Positions 49,001 to 60,969 of a stretch of 64,000 nt of DNA are shown here, one piece after another. The stretch covers positions 434,001 to 498,000 of the forward strand of contig SJRY01000111.1 of assembly GCA_011319805.1 (NCBI GenBank). The letters are read 5' to 3'. The translations under genes and the position numbers were made by a program. Position 1 is the stretch's first letter. Each line of letters starts with the position of its first letter. This DNA is from Macrocybe gigantea. Taxonomy: Eukaryota; Basidiomycota; Agaricomycetes; Agaricales; Callistosporiaceae. The notes under the pieces are model-generated. The model was not told where the DNA came from, did no database searches, and saw nothing but the letters and a program-made list of their open reading frames with translations.

Positions 49001-49444
49001 AAGCGTGGTCTACAGGGCATTATGACAATGTTGGTTAAGGATCCAATGTCAGTACCAGTCGGCATTGTCTAATATTTGCAGCTAATCTCCCCCCTTTTTA
49101 ACAGTTCTTGGGTATTCCGGGAACCAGTCGACCCCGTCGCTCTAGGAATTCCGACTTATTTCGATGTTATACCGCGCAAAGATGCTCGCGATCTACGAAC
49201 TATAAGGCAGAAGCTAGATTCAGACAAATACGACTCCGTAGATGCCTTTGAAGCCGATATGGACCTCATGCTGAATAACGCTATCAAATTCAATGGCATT
49301 GACTCCGAAGTCGGACAGATCTCGGTCGCCATGGGCAACAGAACTAGGGAGCTCTTAGACTCCTGGAAATCAGGCTCTGCCAAGAAACGGAAAGATGGTG
49401 ACAAAGCAACTCCCCAGCCAATGAAGAAGGCTAAACTCCAGTGA
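43050..49444 (+). CDS. TAF2: TFIID subunit TAF2 with three C-terminal bromodomains
   Basis: TAF2 helps TFIID recognise the initiator. The N part is an M1-aminopeptidase fold: HQKVVLEIDFSGSLW, GYTELTIVPITKDLRTIHLH, RIPHVYTTPSSPDAARCW. The zinc-binding HExxH site reads HALAC (in LGHALACQW), so it cannot be a working peptidase, as in other TAF2 proteins. A helical-repeat region (AAFDGLFLTKWYVPHIMRYV) and a Pro/Lys-rich linker follow. Three bromodomains come next: BD1 near 47465-47820 (YFEVIKDPMDLSTMGAKL, AKTYNMAGS), BD2 near 48620-48990 (YLDEIDHPMDLGTIGVKL, CRQFNPPAT), BD3 near 49100-49360 (YFDVIPRKDARDLRTIRQKL, AIKFNGIDS). All keep the Asn that holds acetyl-lysine. Single-base losses break the frame near 44455, 47150, 47215, 47458-47462, 48652 and 48680. 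Restoring bases joins the linker directly to BD1, so I treat it as one gene. Confidence 0.92.
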
Positions 49445-49581
49445 TTTTGTTGCTTGTCAGTTAACAATGATATGTTGTACATTAGGGTATAAAATGTGGG
49501 TAATTCTTACAAGTTGGACAAACATGATAATGCACTACAATGTACATAATATATATGCAGCGAATGCAAGAAACTGGACAA

Positions 49582-52500
49582 TCAACAGTTCATCCAGTCA
49601 GGCCATAATTCATGTAGGATGTTGGTGTCTTCTTCCGGTGTATCCTTCTGCTTCATCCAGCGATCTGGTATCTGTTAAGTCGGAACGTCAGATATCGTAC
49701 AATTGATAGTCCATCATTGATTAACTCACCAGCGGGAAATAGCGTTCCATGGCGCTGATGAACCTTTGGCGATACTGCTTCGGGGACACGATCGTTGGAT
49801 CCCCCTTACCTCCCAGGAAAGTCGAATCTTTCACCCAGCTTTCAAGTTTCTTATCCCAGGTATACGTCCGTATATAATCTGAGTCAAGGAGGTTAATCAC
49901 GATCTAGACGCCTGGGAGCTCGGTACTAACCAACAATCCCGACGACTAGCTCGTTGTTGGTGCTGTCGACCTGATGAAGTCTAAGCAAAGGTACGTGGAG
50001 AACCGTTCGCTGACTCACTCCGCATATCAGAGAATAGTCCATCACATTGATATCGGCGAGGAATTTGCTGTCATTGTAGAGCGCACCTCTAAGAATGCGC
50101 TTGGAATGTTCACGGACGTAAAAAGGGTTCAAATGTGCAGCTATCGGGTAAATGAGCAAGATGCGAACGCTCAGAATGCCTGACGAGTTACCTTGGACAA
50201 GATTCTCATCAAGTAAGACCTCATTCTCTCGACCTGTTGATTGAACATGCCGGTTCCTTGTGGAACCTTTTAGATCATAAATCTGGCATCCACCATTGAA
50301 GTTAGACTGTCAGGAAGATGATAAATTTTTGTCACTAACCCTCGTAAAACGACGGTCATAAAAAATATTCTCCATGACAAGAAGGTTCATCTGAGTCATT
50401 TTAGTCTTCCCAGATTTCTTGCTCCTTCCGTCTTCTTGAATGTTAATTTGTAGCATCCAAAAATCTTGGCTAAGAGTGTCGGACGCTTGTGAATTGGCAT
50501 TGATGAGTAGTCTATAATGAAGATATGGTTTTGACATACGTTCGCCGACAAGGCTGAGGACATGTAATCAAAGTATGCAGGGGCGAAAGTTTCCATTGTT
50601 TGAAGTTCGGATTTGGAAAGCTCCTTTGCGATGAAGCGATCGTCTACAGAGTTCACATGAGAACAGGCAGCTCCGCACACGTTATAAACCGCGATGCCTA
50701 CCTCGGGTCTTCAAGAAAGCAGAACCCGACTTTCCTCCACTAGCATTCCACTTGACGCACCTAGCGAGGACTCAATCATACTCTTTTCACAGTCGTAAGT
50801 CCGCCGCAGTGCATCAAACTGTTCAGGATAAAGAACAGTGCAGCTAATTGTTAGGCCTCCACTTTCGAATGCTTAAGCCAGAGCTCTCAGTATTCCTAAA
50901 GTGCACATAATGAACCCTACTCACAAATCACCCAAGGAAGTTTGGATGAAGGGACCTTCAAGTCTTCTGTAGGGTCCAAAGACTCCATCGCGTCTAGGTT
51001 AACGACACCCCAAGTCGATGTCGACTCGGCAACGGAGAGATCATCCGGCATGAATACTTCTCCACTGTCGTTTAGTTTTGCTTCTCGTACTGCTCTTTTC
51101 TCAGATCGTGACCGTGCCATCATTTCGCGGTATTGAGGAGAGCTTACGAATGCCAAAGTCAGAAGAAGAAATGGGCAACGGTGAACTATGCTTACTTCAA
51201 AGCCAGCGCGATGATCGACGTTGGTTCATCTATGCGCACAATCATCGAAGAGTCACTGAAAATGTGCTCCGGATCGCTCATAACATCATCGTCAAGCAAG
51301 CTACGCGATGGCTGAGACCAAAACTCGGCGAAAGCTTTGATGAGCGATACTCGCTCCAGATTCGCCCCAGGAAGTTCGAGATCAGATATCGGAGGCGTCA
51401 GAGGAATCTCTTGGGGTGATTTCAAGGAGGATATGACTGGAGATGGGGGAGCGAGACTGGTCCAGTGGAAGGTAACTCAGATTCGCGTGTAGCATCAGCG
51501 ACATCAGGAACATCTGGGAACGAGACAAGTGGAGGTGCAGTAACTGCAGTGACGGGTATATCTGGGGAAGTAACGTCGGGTGTCGGTAACGGCTCCTGGT
51601 CAACCTCTTGGGCAGGTTTTTCCTCTTCGTTCTCCTCATCCTCGTCATCGGCTTCACTGAGCGAATTAGAACTTTCGGAATCATCTTTGATGGCATCCTT
51701 GATGCTTTCAAGGACCTTCACTTTCGCTCCGGCGGACGCAACTGGACGAGCGCGTTTACCCCGTATGACGGGATATCGGATTTTAGAACGCTCAATATCA
51801 CGAGTTAAACGTTCGAAATGTCGCACGGTGTTCGAGACTTTGCTGCCTGCTCCAGGAACAGGTCTACGGAAAGCCGACGGAGGGCGAGGAACAGTGCCTT
51901 CTTTTGCAACATGTCGAGATGGTGCCCGCGGCCTCCCGGGTTTGGCGACGCTGAAGGGCCTTGGGCTCGTAGGAGAGGAGGGACGGCTGAATTTGACTTC
52001 TTTGCCTCGAGCCTTTGGGTGCTTTTCAGGGAAGGCCGTCGGCTAGATTCCTGAGATTGCAAGAATGATCCAGAAGGAACAGAAGCACGGATTCCGCTTG
52101 CGGAGGCCGCGTTCTTTTTGGAACGTGTGAGGTACTTAGGCGCAATGTTGGCCGCGTATCCCTGCTCAAAATCAGAAACGGATGCTTGCTTATTGAGCCT
52201 ACTTCGATTCCGACCACGAGAAGGTACCCGACGTCGAATGGGCAAATTGTACTCTTGTTCACTTTCGGAACTGGAGGGCGCGGTGCAAGGGCAGTTTTCG
52301 TGAGGTCGTGGACACCTTGCGCTGGTAGGAATTCTTGGTATTTTTTAACCAATTCCGCTACGCTAGGTTGTTTGACGGTCCGCCGAGGTAGTCTTGACGC
52401 CCTTTGCCTCACGACTTCCTCTTCAGCGGTCTTGATTTCTTCCTACGCTGTCGTCAGCAGGCAAGGCTTATAGAAGGACGATAATTTTGCTCACAGTTGA

Positions 52501-55500
52501 GACCGGCCGTGGGGACGGCTCACGGTTGGCCCCTATAGTGGAATCGCTTTCATGGTCAGTTTTCACTTGCTGTTCGATGTCATGGTCTGGAAGAGGAGCA
52601 GGTATAGTCTCAATCTTTTGTTCAGACGGTATCTGAACCTTCTTGTGGGATGGCCGCCTTTGCGGCCTCCGCATTAATTTCCGGTTCGGACGCTTCAGAC
52701 GCGGACGATGCAAATGGTTCTCCAGGAATTGGTCTGATGCTAGAAGGGCCTTCTTCTGTCTCAGAAACGGTGGATGAAGGGAATTGGGGATGGTCCAGCA
52801 TTCCAGTAAGATCGTAACGAGGAGGCCATATGCCACGAACAGAACCAAAAGCAGAAACCCTTTTTCCATTTTTCTCCGTAGCCTGGTAAGGGCGGGGCTT
52901 CGGAAGCCTGTCAAAATCATGCTGCCAGGCGACGAGCTTGTCTTGACGGTACGAGTGAGCCTTATTGAGTGCGAGCGTGTCTGTGGGATCTGACTCCTTG
53001 TACATCTTGTTGATGAATTCGCTAATTTCATCCTTCTCAGCTTCCGCTCTCATAATGAGTGTGTTGATGTCTGCTAGCAAGCGCGCGTCTTCCTTTTCGT
53101 CTCCCGTCGCCGCGTCAATGCTAATCAACTTTAAATCGTCAATTAAGCCAGTATACCACATCAGGTTTCGTTGGTGAAGTAGGTCGAAATCCGAGTTCTT
53201 CAGGTAGAGTTTGGTTTCCGGAGTGACGCGTATTCGGAAGGGAGGATAGACGATCTCGTGCAATATAATGGGGTCGGCCTGGAATCGGACAGTCATTCCT
53301 TTGGACGCAAAGTAGCGGATATGATGTTGGTAGATGTTGTGCTGACACCCAGCCCCCTGGACGAGTTTAACATCCGCAGGGTAAAAGTGAAGCTCCAGGA
53401 ACTTCGCGAAGGAATACCTCTGCATTTCCTCCGATACAGGAATAAATGGCGTCGCCGAATCGCAAATGCGGCACACGCTCCATGTAGTGATCAGGTCGGG
53501 CGATGCAAGGTAATTTGGACTACCAATGATTTGACCATCCCATTGCTCAACTGCGACCAGCACGCTGCTCTCGTGATGCACGTAAACTTTGCAATGCCGG
53601 GCGAGAGGCTGATCACACCCCTTGCCCGTGCAGATAGCTTTGGGATCCAGGAATTGGATAAGTGTGTCGGTGACTGAGCGTTCGATGTATTGACCGAGCG
53701 TACAGTCGTTTTCACCGTAAAAAGTGATATACGTCAAAGATGGTGCGAAGCAAGCACGCTGCAGGCCGAATGCAGAGGTCGGGATAATATATTCCCATAG
53801 GCTGATGCACTGGTATTTCTCCACCACGAAGTCATCCTTGTTTTTACGCAGATACCACTCCCATATACGCCTTTGCTCTTCATGTTTCCAGGCGAGAAAG
53901 CTGAATTTGCTTTCCAGGGCAATGTCCTGAGAGGTTTTCAATATTTCTCGAGTTTCTTCTGTCCCAGTCTTAGCATTTGCATTGCCTAGAATGGAAGAAG
54001 TGCTAAGCAAGCAGGAGTTGGTTGTACTGTCGTTCTCGGGTGTAGGTGTATGACCCGGAGGAGTCAAGGAATTCGAACGGGGAGCTTCGGTTAGAGGATC
54101 GTTCCCATTGCACTGATCAGCATCCAACCTATCTAGGCCAGGTTCGATAGGTGGCGGTGTTGGAGTGAGCGTGAGTTCTTGCTGGTGTAGAATGGACGTG
54201 TACTCTTCGCGTCTGACAATTTCATCCTCCCACGCGCGTTTGGCGGCACTGAGGTCATTGTCGAGCTCTTTCATCCGACGTATAGGATAGGGAGGTGGAA
54301 AGCGCAGAGTCGCCGATACAGAAATAAACGTTTTCACGTATGGCTCCAGTGATTGATCGATACGTCGAGAAAGCCGTCGCTGCTCGACATCCTCACTCGG
54401 CAAATCATCGTCTTCTGGGGACACTTCCTCGTTTGTTACCTGCGCATCGCTGGATTTCGCAGACGTTGGTCGTTTAGATGCAACTGAGGATGATGGGATC
54501 GTGTTTGCGGTAATTGCCAACACGTTCCCAGGAATACTAGGCGGTGGAATGGCCTCGGCGCTGAGCAGTGGAAGTGTGATTACAGAGTCCTTCCAGAGAT
54601 GGGTCTCGAGCTTCAAGTGCCGCACTATGAACGTGAGAAATCGGGTCACTTTCTTGATCCTACGGAGGGTATCGATGTCTGCCCCACGCAGGATGATGGT
54701 ACACCCCATGTCTCGACTGCAGCCTTCGAATCGCATCAGGGTCTTTCGACGGCCGGGAATTAATGGGTGATCGTAGTCAGTATGCGGTACTTTCCACAAT
54801 GGCCTAACCGTGGCTCCAGCGCTAATTTATCCATTGACGAGAAGATGTCACCCTGAGTCATTCGTGCAACCGTCCTTATGGCAGATGGTTTGACTGTTCT
54901 CGCTACGGCGATATTGTGCGCTGACAATGCTTCTAGAGCTATTCTGGAGACAGATTCTTGAACTAGAACAATGTGGGGTCGAAGACCTGCGATGCGTGTC
55001 GCGAGATTTCCAAGATACTCTTTCTCTTGGCGCAAGATTTGCCCGAAATGCATGTACTGCCCTTCAATGCGGTGAAACTCCAAAGGGAAAGTGATAAGCA
55101 TGACGCGCGGGTTACGCTGGTAGCGAGACATCTGCTTGTGGGCCACGTTCTTCGTAATGACGGCACCGTCAACGTATTCTGAATCACGAGGCATTCCACC
55201 GGCAATTTCTTTATCTTCACATAGCGCCTAACATCCATATCCTCCCCTTGACGATGGGGAAGGTCGTGAATGTCAATTCGCGGGCAATGCGGAGGGCTAG
55301 TTTGAGCAGCGTTTCTTCCCAGATTCTGAAGTTTGGAATTTGCTCGCAAGTCAGCATTTGCCGAAGCATGATTCTCAGATGTTGCATTGATGCCAGATTA
55401 AGCTCTTGTGCGTACCTAAAAAAAATGAGACATTGTCAAAAGATGATGATTTCTGCCTTACGCAGTGCTCTCTCTTCGTGTACGCCAACCTGGCTCTCCG

Positions 55501-57066
55501 ATTGGTAGGCTATCTAGACGACTTTGCACACGACTCCGAATAAAAGGCGTTGCAACTTCAAAATCACCATGCGAGTTGAAACGAGATCGCAACCTGCTGT
55601 GAGAACGGGGACTCTCCGTCATGTCACCAGGAGAACCGACTGGGAACTGTATGGAGCTCGTCATTCCACCTGCATTAGCTGCAGTATTGATAGGTATATC
55701 AATCGGTGTTTCGGAACCGGGTGCCGTCGGAGAATCATCGGCATGGAACGTGTTCGGGAGGCTAGCAGGATATTTTTCATCGTCTGACAATGCCCTTCGG
55801 AAGGGCACTGGGCTCTCATGCAATGGTTCCCAGACACCATCTTCACGCTCTCTGAAATGGGGTGTTACCGGCCTCGACAAGAAGCGATTGTCCTCCGAAC
55901 CAGAAAATCGCCGTCTTGTCTCGGCGATGGAGTACAAATTGAATGATTCACCGGATTTTCCAAACAGTTGAGACGCGGCAAATGGCGATTGGGGATGGCC
56001 GTTCAAAGTCCCGAAACCATCCAAGCCGAGTTGGTGGGCTGGAAAAGATATCGCTGATGATACGACGGAACGTCGGTCTTCTCGTCATCGTCGTCGACGT
56101 TCGCAAGTTTCGCCAAGCACAAGTTGCAGACACGAATCCGGCCGTCGTGACCAAATCTTGTGCCCTTGATGACATTGGAGGCACACCGAGAACAAAATAT
56201 TTGACCTAAAAAATCCGGTCAACGAGGTGTGTGCTTACGAAAAGCAGAAAACCGACCACATATACGACAATGGTGCTTCCGGCGCCAGGTAGTGAAGATG
56301 CTCTTACAATCATAACACTCCTTACAATTCTCATCGTCCATCCAGTAGTCGCGGGATAAACCTGAATGTTTCAGTCCCAAGCCGAGAAACGAAGCGCCAT
56401 CAAATGGCACACACCTTCACCTCGTAAACGTCTTATCACTTTGGACACAGATCCAGACCTGTGCAGACTAGCAGTGGTTCGAACGCTTCGAGCATCGTCG
56501 TGAATTGGAAAACCAGGAATGGACGTCCCGAAAGGCATGCCGTCCCATGACTCGAGAGCTGGTGAATAAAAGCTACCATTTCGAGAAGGCGAGCGGTCTG
56601 GCTCTAGGTTGTACGTCGGGACCTCGGGCTGAGCTGGTGTTAACGAAACTAAGGGTGGTGCTACTTGTGCAGGTGCAGCGGTCAACGTCTGTGGGCGCTC
56701 GGAGCTTGGCATTTTGGTCGAAATTCCGGAAGATTGTGTGGCTTGGGTAGCGTACGACGGCCGTCGTTGATCAGGCGCATTGGAGACGCCGCCAGCATTG
56801 GCAGATGACGCAGGGTTACTTGTCGATGCAGCAGCTACAGCAGATGAAAGAGGCGCAGATAATGTATTTCTAACTCGTGAAAATAGCGAGGTGACGAGCG
56901 TATACGAGGATTGGTCGTTCTCATCTTCTTCAGAAAAAGGATTGAAAGAAGTCAAACTCATCACATCATCTGCAAGCTTGGTGCTGCTCCTCGAACGGGA
57001 GGACGGTCCACTAAAGTTGGCAAGGACAGGCGAAGTGGCAGCAACGGGCGAATCCACGGTGGTCAT
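49582..57066 (-). CDS. FAB1: 1-phosphatidylinositol-3-phosphate 5-kinase Fab1/PIKfyve
   Basis: Makes PtdIns(3,5)P2 on vacuole and endosome membranes. The ATG at 57066 ([20 protein letters not shown]) opens a Ser-rich leader. A FYVE zinc finger follows (near 56110-56400: [19 protein letters not shown]3P-binding [11 protein letters not shown], then [15 protein letters not shown]). Next is a chaperonin-like domain ([60 protein letters not shown]) and a Cys-containing region ([20 protein letters not shown]). A long acidic/basic linker leads to the C-terminal PIP kinase domain: [53 protein letters not shown], and [18 protein letters not shown]. The end is [15 protein letters not shown]. At 7.5 kb with many short introns it is the longest gene here. 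Several frame changes in the linker may be further indels. It converges with TAF2, with 137 bp between stops. Confidence 0.97.
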
Positions 57067-57406
57067 ATTGAAGCAAGTCTGGCGAAATAGAACTACGGAT
57101 TATCCAGACCTGTCAGGACAGGAAGAGAGGCGTTGGCATGGATGGTGGAGGTCAAGATGGAACGAGTTACGTAAATCAATTGTGCGACGAGATCAGCTTT
57201 TTGAGCTTGAACTCCACTGCCATGTTCATCAACACAAAGGGCTCCATTGTTTCTTTGGACAGACATTGTCTGAGCCGATGTGAATGAACAAATCCAGAGA
57301 GAAATGAGCTTATGTAAAGAAAAAATACGCAGGCAGCCTTTTGACTTGAATCTCCACAGAAACTGAGAGAAAGACAGAACGGTTATCGATCACATCTGAA
57401 TCTGAC
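57067..57406. promoter_or_regulatory. divergent promoter region, FAB1 (-) / CSN2 (+)
   Basis: About 340 bases between divergent start codons. No TATA box or operator could be assigned. No coding region is supported. Confidence 0.5.
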
Positions 57407-59400
57407 ATGGACGATGACGACGCCGAGTATATGCAAGGCAGCGATGACGAAGTCCGTCCTCTCTATGCAATCTGGCATGCCTGCTGATCGAAAGGATAGG
57501 ACTATGGCTTCGACTATTCTGACGGAGACGAGGCAGAGGAATCTGGAAGTGCTGATGTCGAGAATCTGTATTACAAGGCCAAGTGTTCGTCTCCATTTCG
57601 TGGAGGCTTACAATGCACTCACCGTTGACATCACAGCTAAGAAGGATGATAATCCTGAGGAAGCGTTGAAAGAATTTCGTACAATCGTTGAGCAAGAGGA
57701 GGAGAAAAGCGACTGGTCAATCTTCCGTTACTATTAGCCTAATCACCTACTCAATTCGTCTTTGTAGGGGGTTCAAAGCCTTGAAACAGTCTACGAAGCT
57801 GCTTTATCTTGTGTTACGTCGGCCGACAGAAGCTTTGAAGACGTATATGCAGCTGCTGACTTACACAAAGTCAGCTGTGACACGGAATTACTCTGAAAAG
57901 ACTATCAACGGAATATTGGATTATGTAGGAGGTGGAAAGGGAGGGCCCGTAGATGTAGACGTTTTGGAGAAATTCTATCAAGTCACGAAGAATGCGTTGG
58001 AAGATGCTAAAAATGAGGTGTGTCTTCTTTCAACCTACCACCATGTGCGGTCTGAAATGGCCATAGCGTCTATCGGCGAAAACAAACCTCAAATTGGCGA
58101 AATTATGGCTCGATAGGAAAGAATACGCTCGGTTATCCAAGGTGCACATCATTTTCGGTGGTATGGAACGACGCCTTTCTCACCTATTTTCAGCTATTGC
58201 GTGATTTGCACAATGCTACTGCGAGCATCGATGGCGACGATCAATCTCAGCGTGGCACTCAACTTCTTGAAATATATGCTCTAGAAATCCAGATGTATAA
58301 TGAGACGAGGAACTTCAAGAAGCTCAAGGTTCGAACAAACATTGCCAATAAATGATTCGATGCTGAATTTCTCGTAGGAAATATACAATGCGTCGAGCAG
58401 CGTTCGTTCTGCGATACCTCATCCACGAATCATGGGCGTGATCAAGGAATGCGGAGGCAAAATGTGGATGGGAGAGCGTATGTTACCTTTCTCGACTTCC
58501 CTCCTATGCTTATAAAGTCTACAGGTCAATGGAACCGTGCCAGCGAAGATTTTTTCGAGTCTTTCAGGAATTATGATGAAGCCGGGTCGCCTCAACGCAT
58601 TCAAGTCTTGAAATATCTCGTTCTTGCCAACATGCTTACAGGCAGTGAAGTCAATCCTTTCGACAGTCAAGAGACCAAGCCGTAAGACAGCTCTAAGCTT
58701 TGAAGGTGCGAAATCATGTCGAGCACCATTTCTAGGTACAAGAACGACCCTCAGATCAAGGCCATGACGGACCTTGTGGATGCTTATCAACGCCGGGAGG
58801 TACATTTGGCAGAGGCAATCCTTCGAGGTGTGTTTGCTGGCATGCTTCATGTACCTTGTCTCATGTTCCGTTTCAAAAGACAATCGGTCCACGATTATGG
58901 ATGACAATTTCATACGATCCTACATCGGGGAATTGCTCCGGAGCCTACGCACCCAATACCTCATCGATCTCATAAAACCGTACACGCGTTTGGAACTTTC
59001 GTTCCTTGCTAGGGTAATTCTACACTTGCAAACCAGCGGTTATGCGCTCACATCATGACGTTCCGAAGCAACTGAATGTTGATATCCAAGAGGTAGAGGA
59101 GCTCCTGATTGGTCTCATCCTGGAAGGCAAAGTCGAGGGTCGAATTGATCAAGTGGGGATGAGACTCGAGATAGACCGGAAGTACGTTGATTATATTCAC
59201 GTATTCCGCTGCTAAACCAATCATCAAATATCAGGCAAAATCTCGAAAAGAAGAGGCATGCTGCACTAGAGAAATGGACTGAGGCCCTCGAATCTGTTCA
59301 TGGCGCCGTCCTGGGAAAGACAGCCTCACAAGGAAGAGGGACTGACCCAGCCCTTCTCGGTGCAGAGAGTTTTGGCCCCAGAGAGGACAGGTGGAGTTAA
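57407..59400 (+). CDS. CSN2: COP9 signalosome subunit 2
   Basis: Part of the COP9 signalosome, which removes Nedd8 from cullins. The ATG at 57407 gives the acidic start [15 protein letters not shown]. After an intron comes [20 protein letters not shown] ahead of a run of short exons. Conserved blocks are [56 protein letters not shown] and [20 protein letters not shown]. They continue with [39 protein letters not shown] and [20 protein letters not shown]. The C-terminal PCI/winged-helix part includes [20 protein letters not shown] and [20 protein letters not shown]. The ending [16 protein letters not shown] is longer than in animals. The highly similar proteasome lid subunit Rpn6 is less likely given the acidic N terminus and the [15 protein letters not shown] block. 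Confidence 0.95.
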
Positions 59401-59584
59401 TCGTGTTGGCAGGGTCTTTTTTCTGAGCCACATGCGCGGATGCTGTACTTTTAATGATTTGCATCGCATTATGTATTATATGTGTCGCGGGAGTAACTAG
59501 ATGCTGACGATTTGCAAAGCCTTGAAATATCGCTCAACGTCAGCTGTGGATGAAATGCAGTAACGGAGGAGCATACCATATGAA

Positions 59585-60136
59585 TTAAAGAGGGTGGACG
59601 AATGGCTTCCATTCATAATTCCATCCAGAATGCGAGGGTGTATCGGTAGGTATCCTGAGTTCTCGAGGGAAAAGTCCCCGTATTCGTCCTTCCAACATCC
59701 GCAACTCCGACACCTTGAGCTTTTTCCCGAGCTGCATCTCAGCCTGGCTCCTCGACCTCGGATCCTCAGGCTTGTTTGCCTCCATATATAAACGACTGTC
59801 AATCTTTTCGAGCTCGTCCATCGCCCGCTTCATGCATTCAAACTTCCGCGCTAGCTCAGCATCCCTCGCCTTCCGGACGTGTCGGCGGTGGAGCAACCAG
59901 GCGCGTTCAATGGTTTCATGCGCTTGTACTGACGGAATTGCGATCTGAAGGGCGCGACCGACGTCCGGACGCCAAGTGCCGGTGGGAGATGCGCGGTTAC
60001 GAATGTTGCCTGGGTACAAAGCCCTTCGAATAATTTCTTTCTTGGGGTCTCCACCTGGTTCTCCCTTGGAAGCATAGGTGCGAACGAATGCCCATCGCGC
60101 AGGAACGACTGATCTAGTCGCGAAAGCAACCGACAT
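59585..60136 (-). CDS. mitochondrial large ribosomal subunit protein mL40 (Mrpl28-like)
   Basis: A single-exon gene of 183 residues. The start MSVAFATRSVVPARWAFVRT is a basic, hydroxyl-rich mitochondrial presequence. The core HETIERAWLLHRRHVRKARD, FECMKRAMDELEKIDSRLYM and EANKPED, and the end FPRELRIPTDTPSHSGWNYE, match the yeast Mrpl28 pattern (HQTIEKCW..., IPTDFP...W.Y.F). The protein sits in the mitoribosome large subunit. It converges with CSN2, with 184 bp between stop codons. It is one of three mitochondrial translation genes at this end of the window; such clustering may be chance. Confidence 0.85.
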   Translation of the reverse strand: MSVAFATRSVVPARWAFVRTYASKGEPGGDPKKEIIRRALYPGNIRNRASPTGTWRPDVGRALQIAIPSVQAHETIERAWLLHRRHVRKARDAELARKFECMKRAMDELEKIDSRLYMEANKPEDPRSRSQAEMQLGKKLKVSELRMLEGRIRGLFPRELRIPTDTPSHSGWNYEWKPFVHPL

Positions 60137-60243
60137 GTCTTCGGGACTTCAAACAGGTCGTGTCGTAAACTTTTTTCTTGCAAAAATGTGAGCCTGTGTT
60201 GTCTTCATGGTATATTACGTAATATTTTCCGATACAGGTATAC

Positions 60244-60267
60244 AGTGTTCCCACGGTCCTTTATACA
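60244..60267 (+). repeat. left terminal inverted repeat (24 nt)
   Basis: Perfect reverse complement of 60946-60969. It begins AGTGTTCCCACGG and ends TTTATACA. Confidence 0.85.
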
Positions 60268-60945
60268 GCATTTACTCCGCACTGAATATCTTGAGATAGT
60301 CAAAAGCTATGAACATAAGGGTGGTATCATTTCGTAGATAAGCTATTTGCCTAGCTTTCCATGCCATGATCTAGGAGAAATATGGAAAAATAAATTCGTG
60401 GTCGACAATTTCTGACAGGGTTCCTAAAATGGCAAAAGACAGTCCTTTATACAGAAAAGCAGCGCGTGCCATCTCTTCCCAGTGACATCGCGGACTGAGA
60501 TGAGGATTGGAATGTCAAGTATAGCACTTAAAAAGTATCTATATTAACTTTTACACTGTCTTGTACATTTTCTCATGGTATGGCAGGTGGACGACCAGGT
60601 GTTACTTGTATACATCACGCTACATAGCCATTCTGGCATTCTTCGTGGGATATAAGGAAAGAAAATGACAATCATAAGTCCCAATATGTTCCTCAAGTAG
60701 AATACCCTCAATCCTTCCATAAAAATCATGCTGCAGTGATGCTTATTCATGCGACATTGATGTAAAATTGCAAATATTTACAAAATTTACAAATAAACCT
60801 GTTCCACAGGAGAGAAAAAAAGAGATTATTCTCATGAGCAATACGCGAATAATAGAGCTGGTATAGGGCTTTAATTTGTGCATTTAAGGATTCCAAACCG
60901 TGGAGAAATGAGGGAGCTAGAGGCCGCTGTATAAAGGAGCATGGG

Positions 60946-60969
60946 TGTATAAAGGACCGTGGGAACACT
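60946..60969 (-). repeat. right terminal inverted repeat (24 nt)
   Basis: Perfect reverse complement of 60244-60267. It is followed directly by ATATTACGTAA. A partial second copy (CTGTATAAAGGA) precedes it at 60927-60938. Confidence 0.85.
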
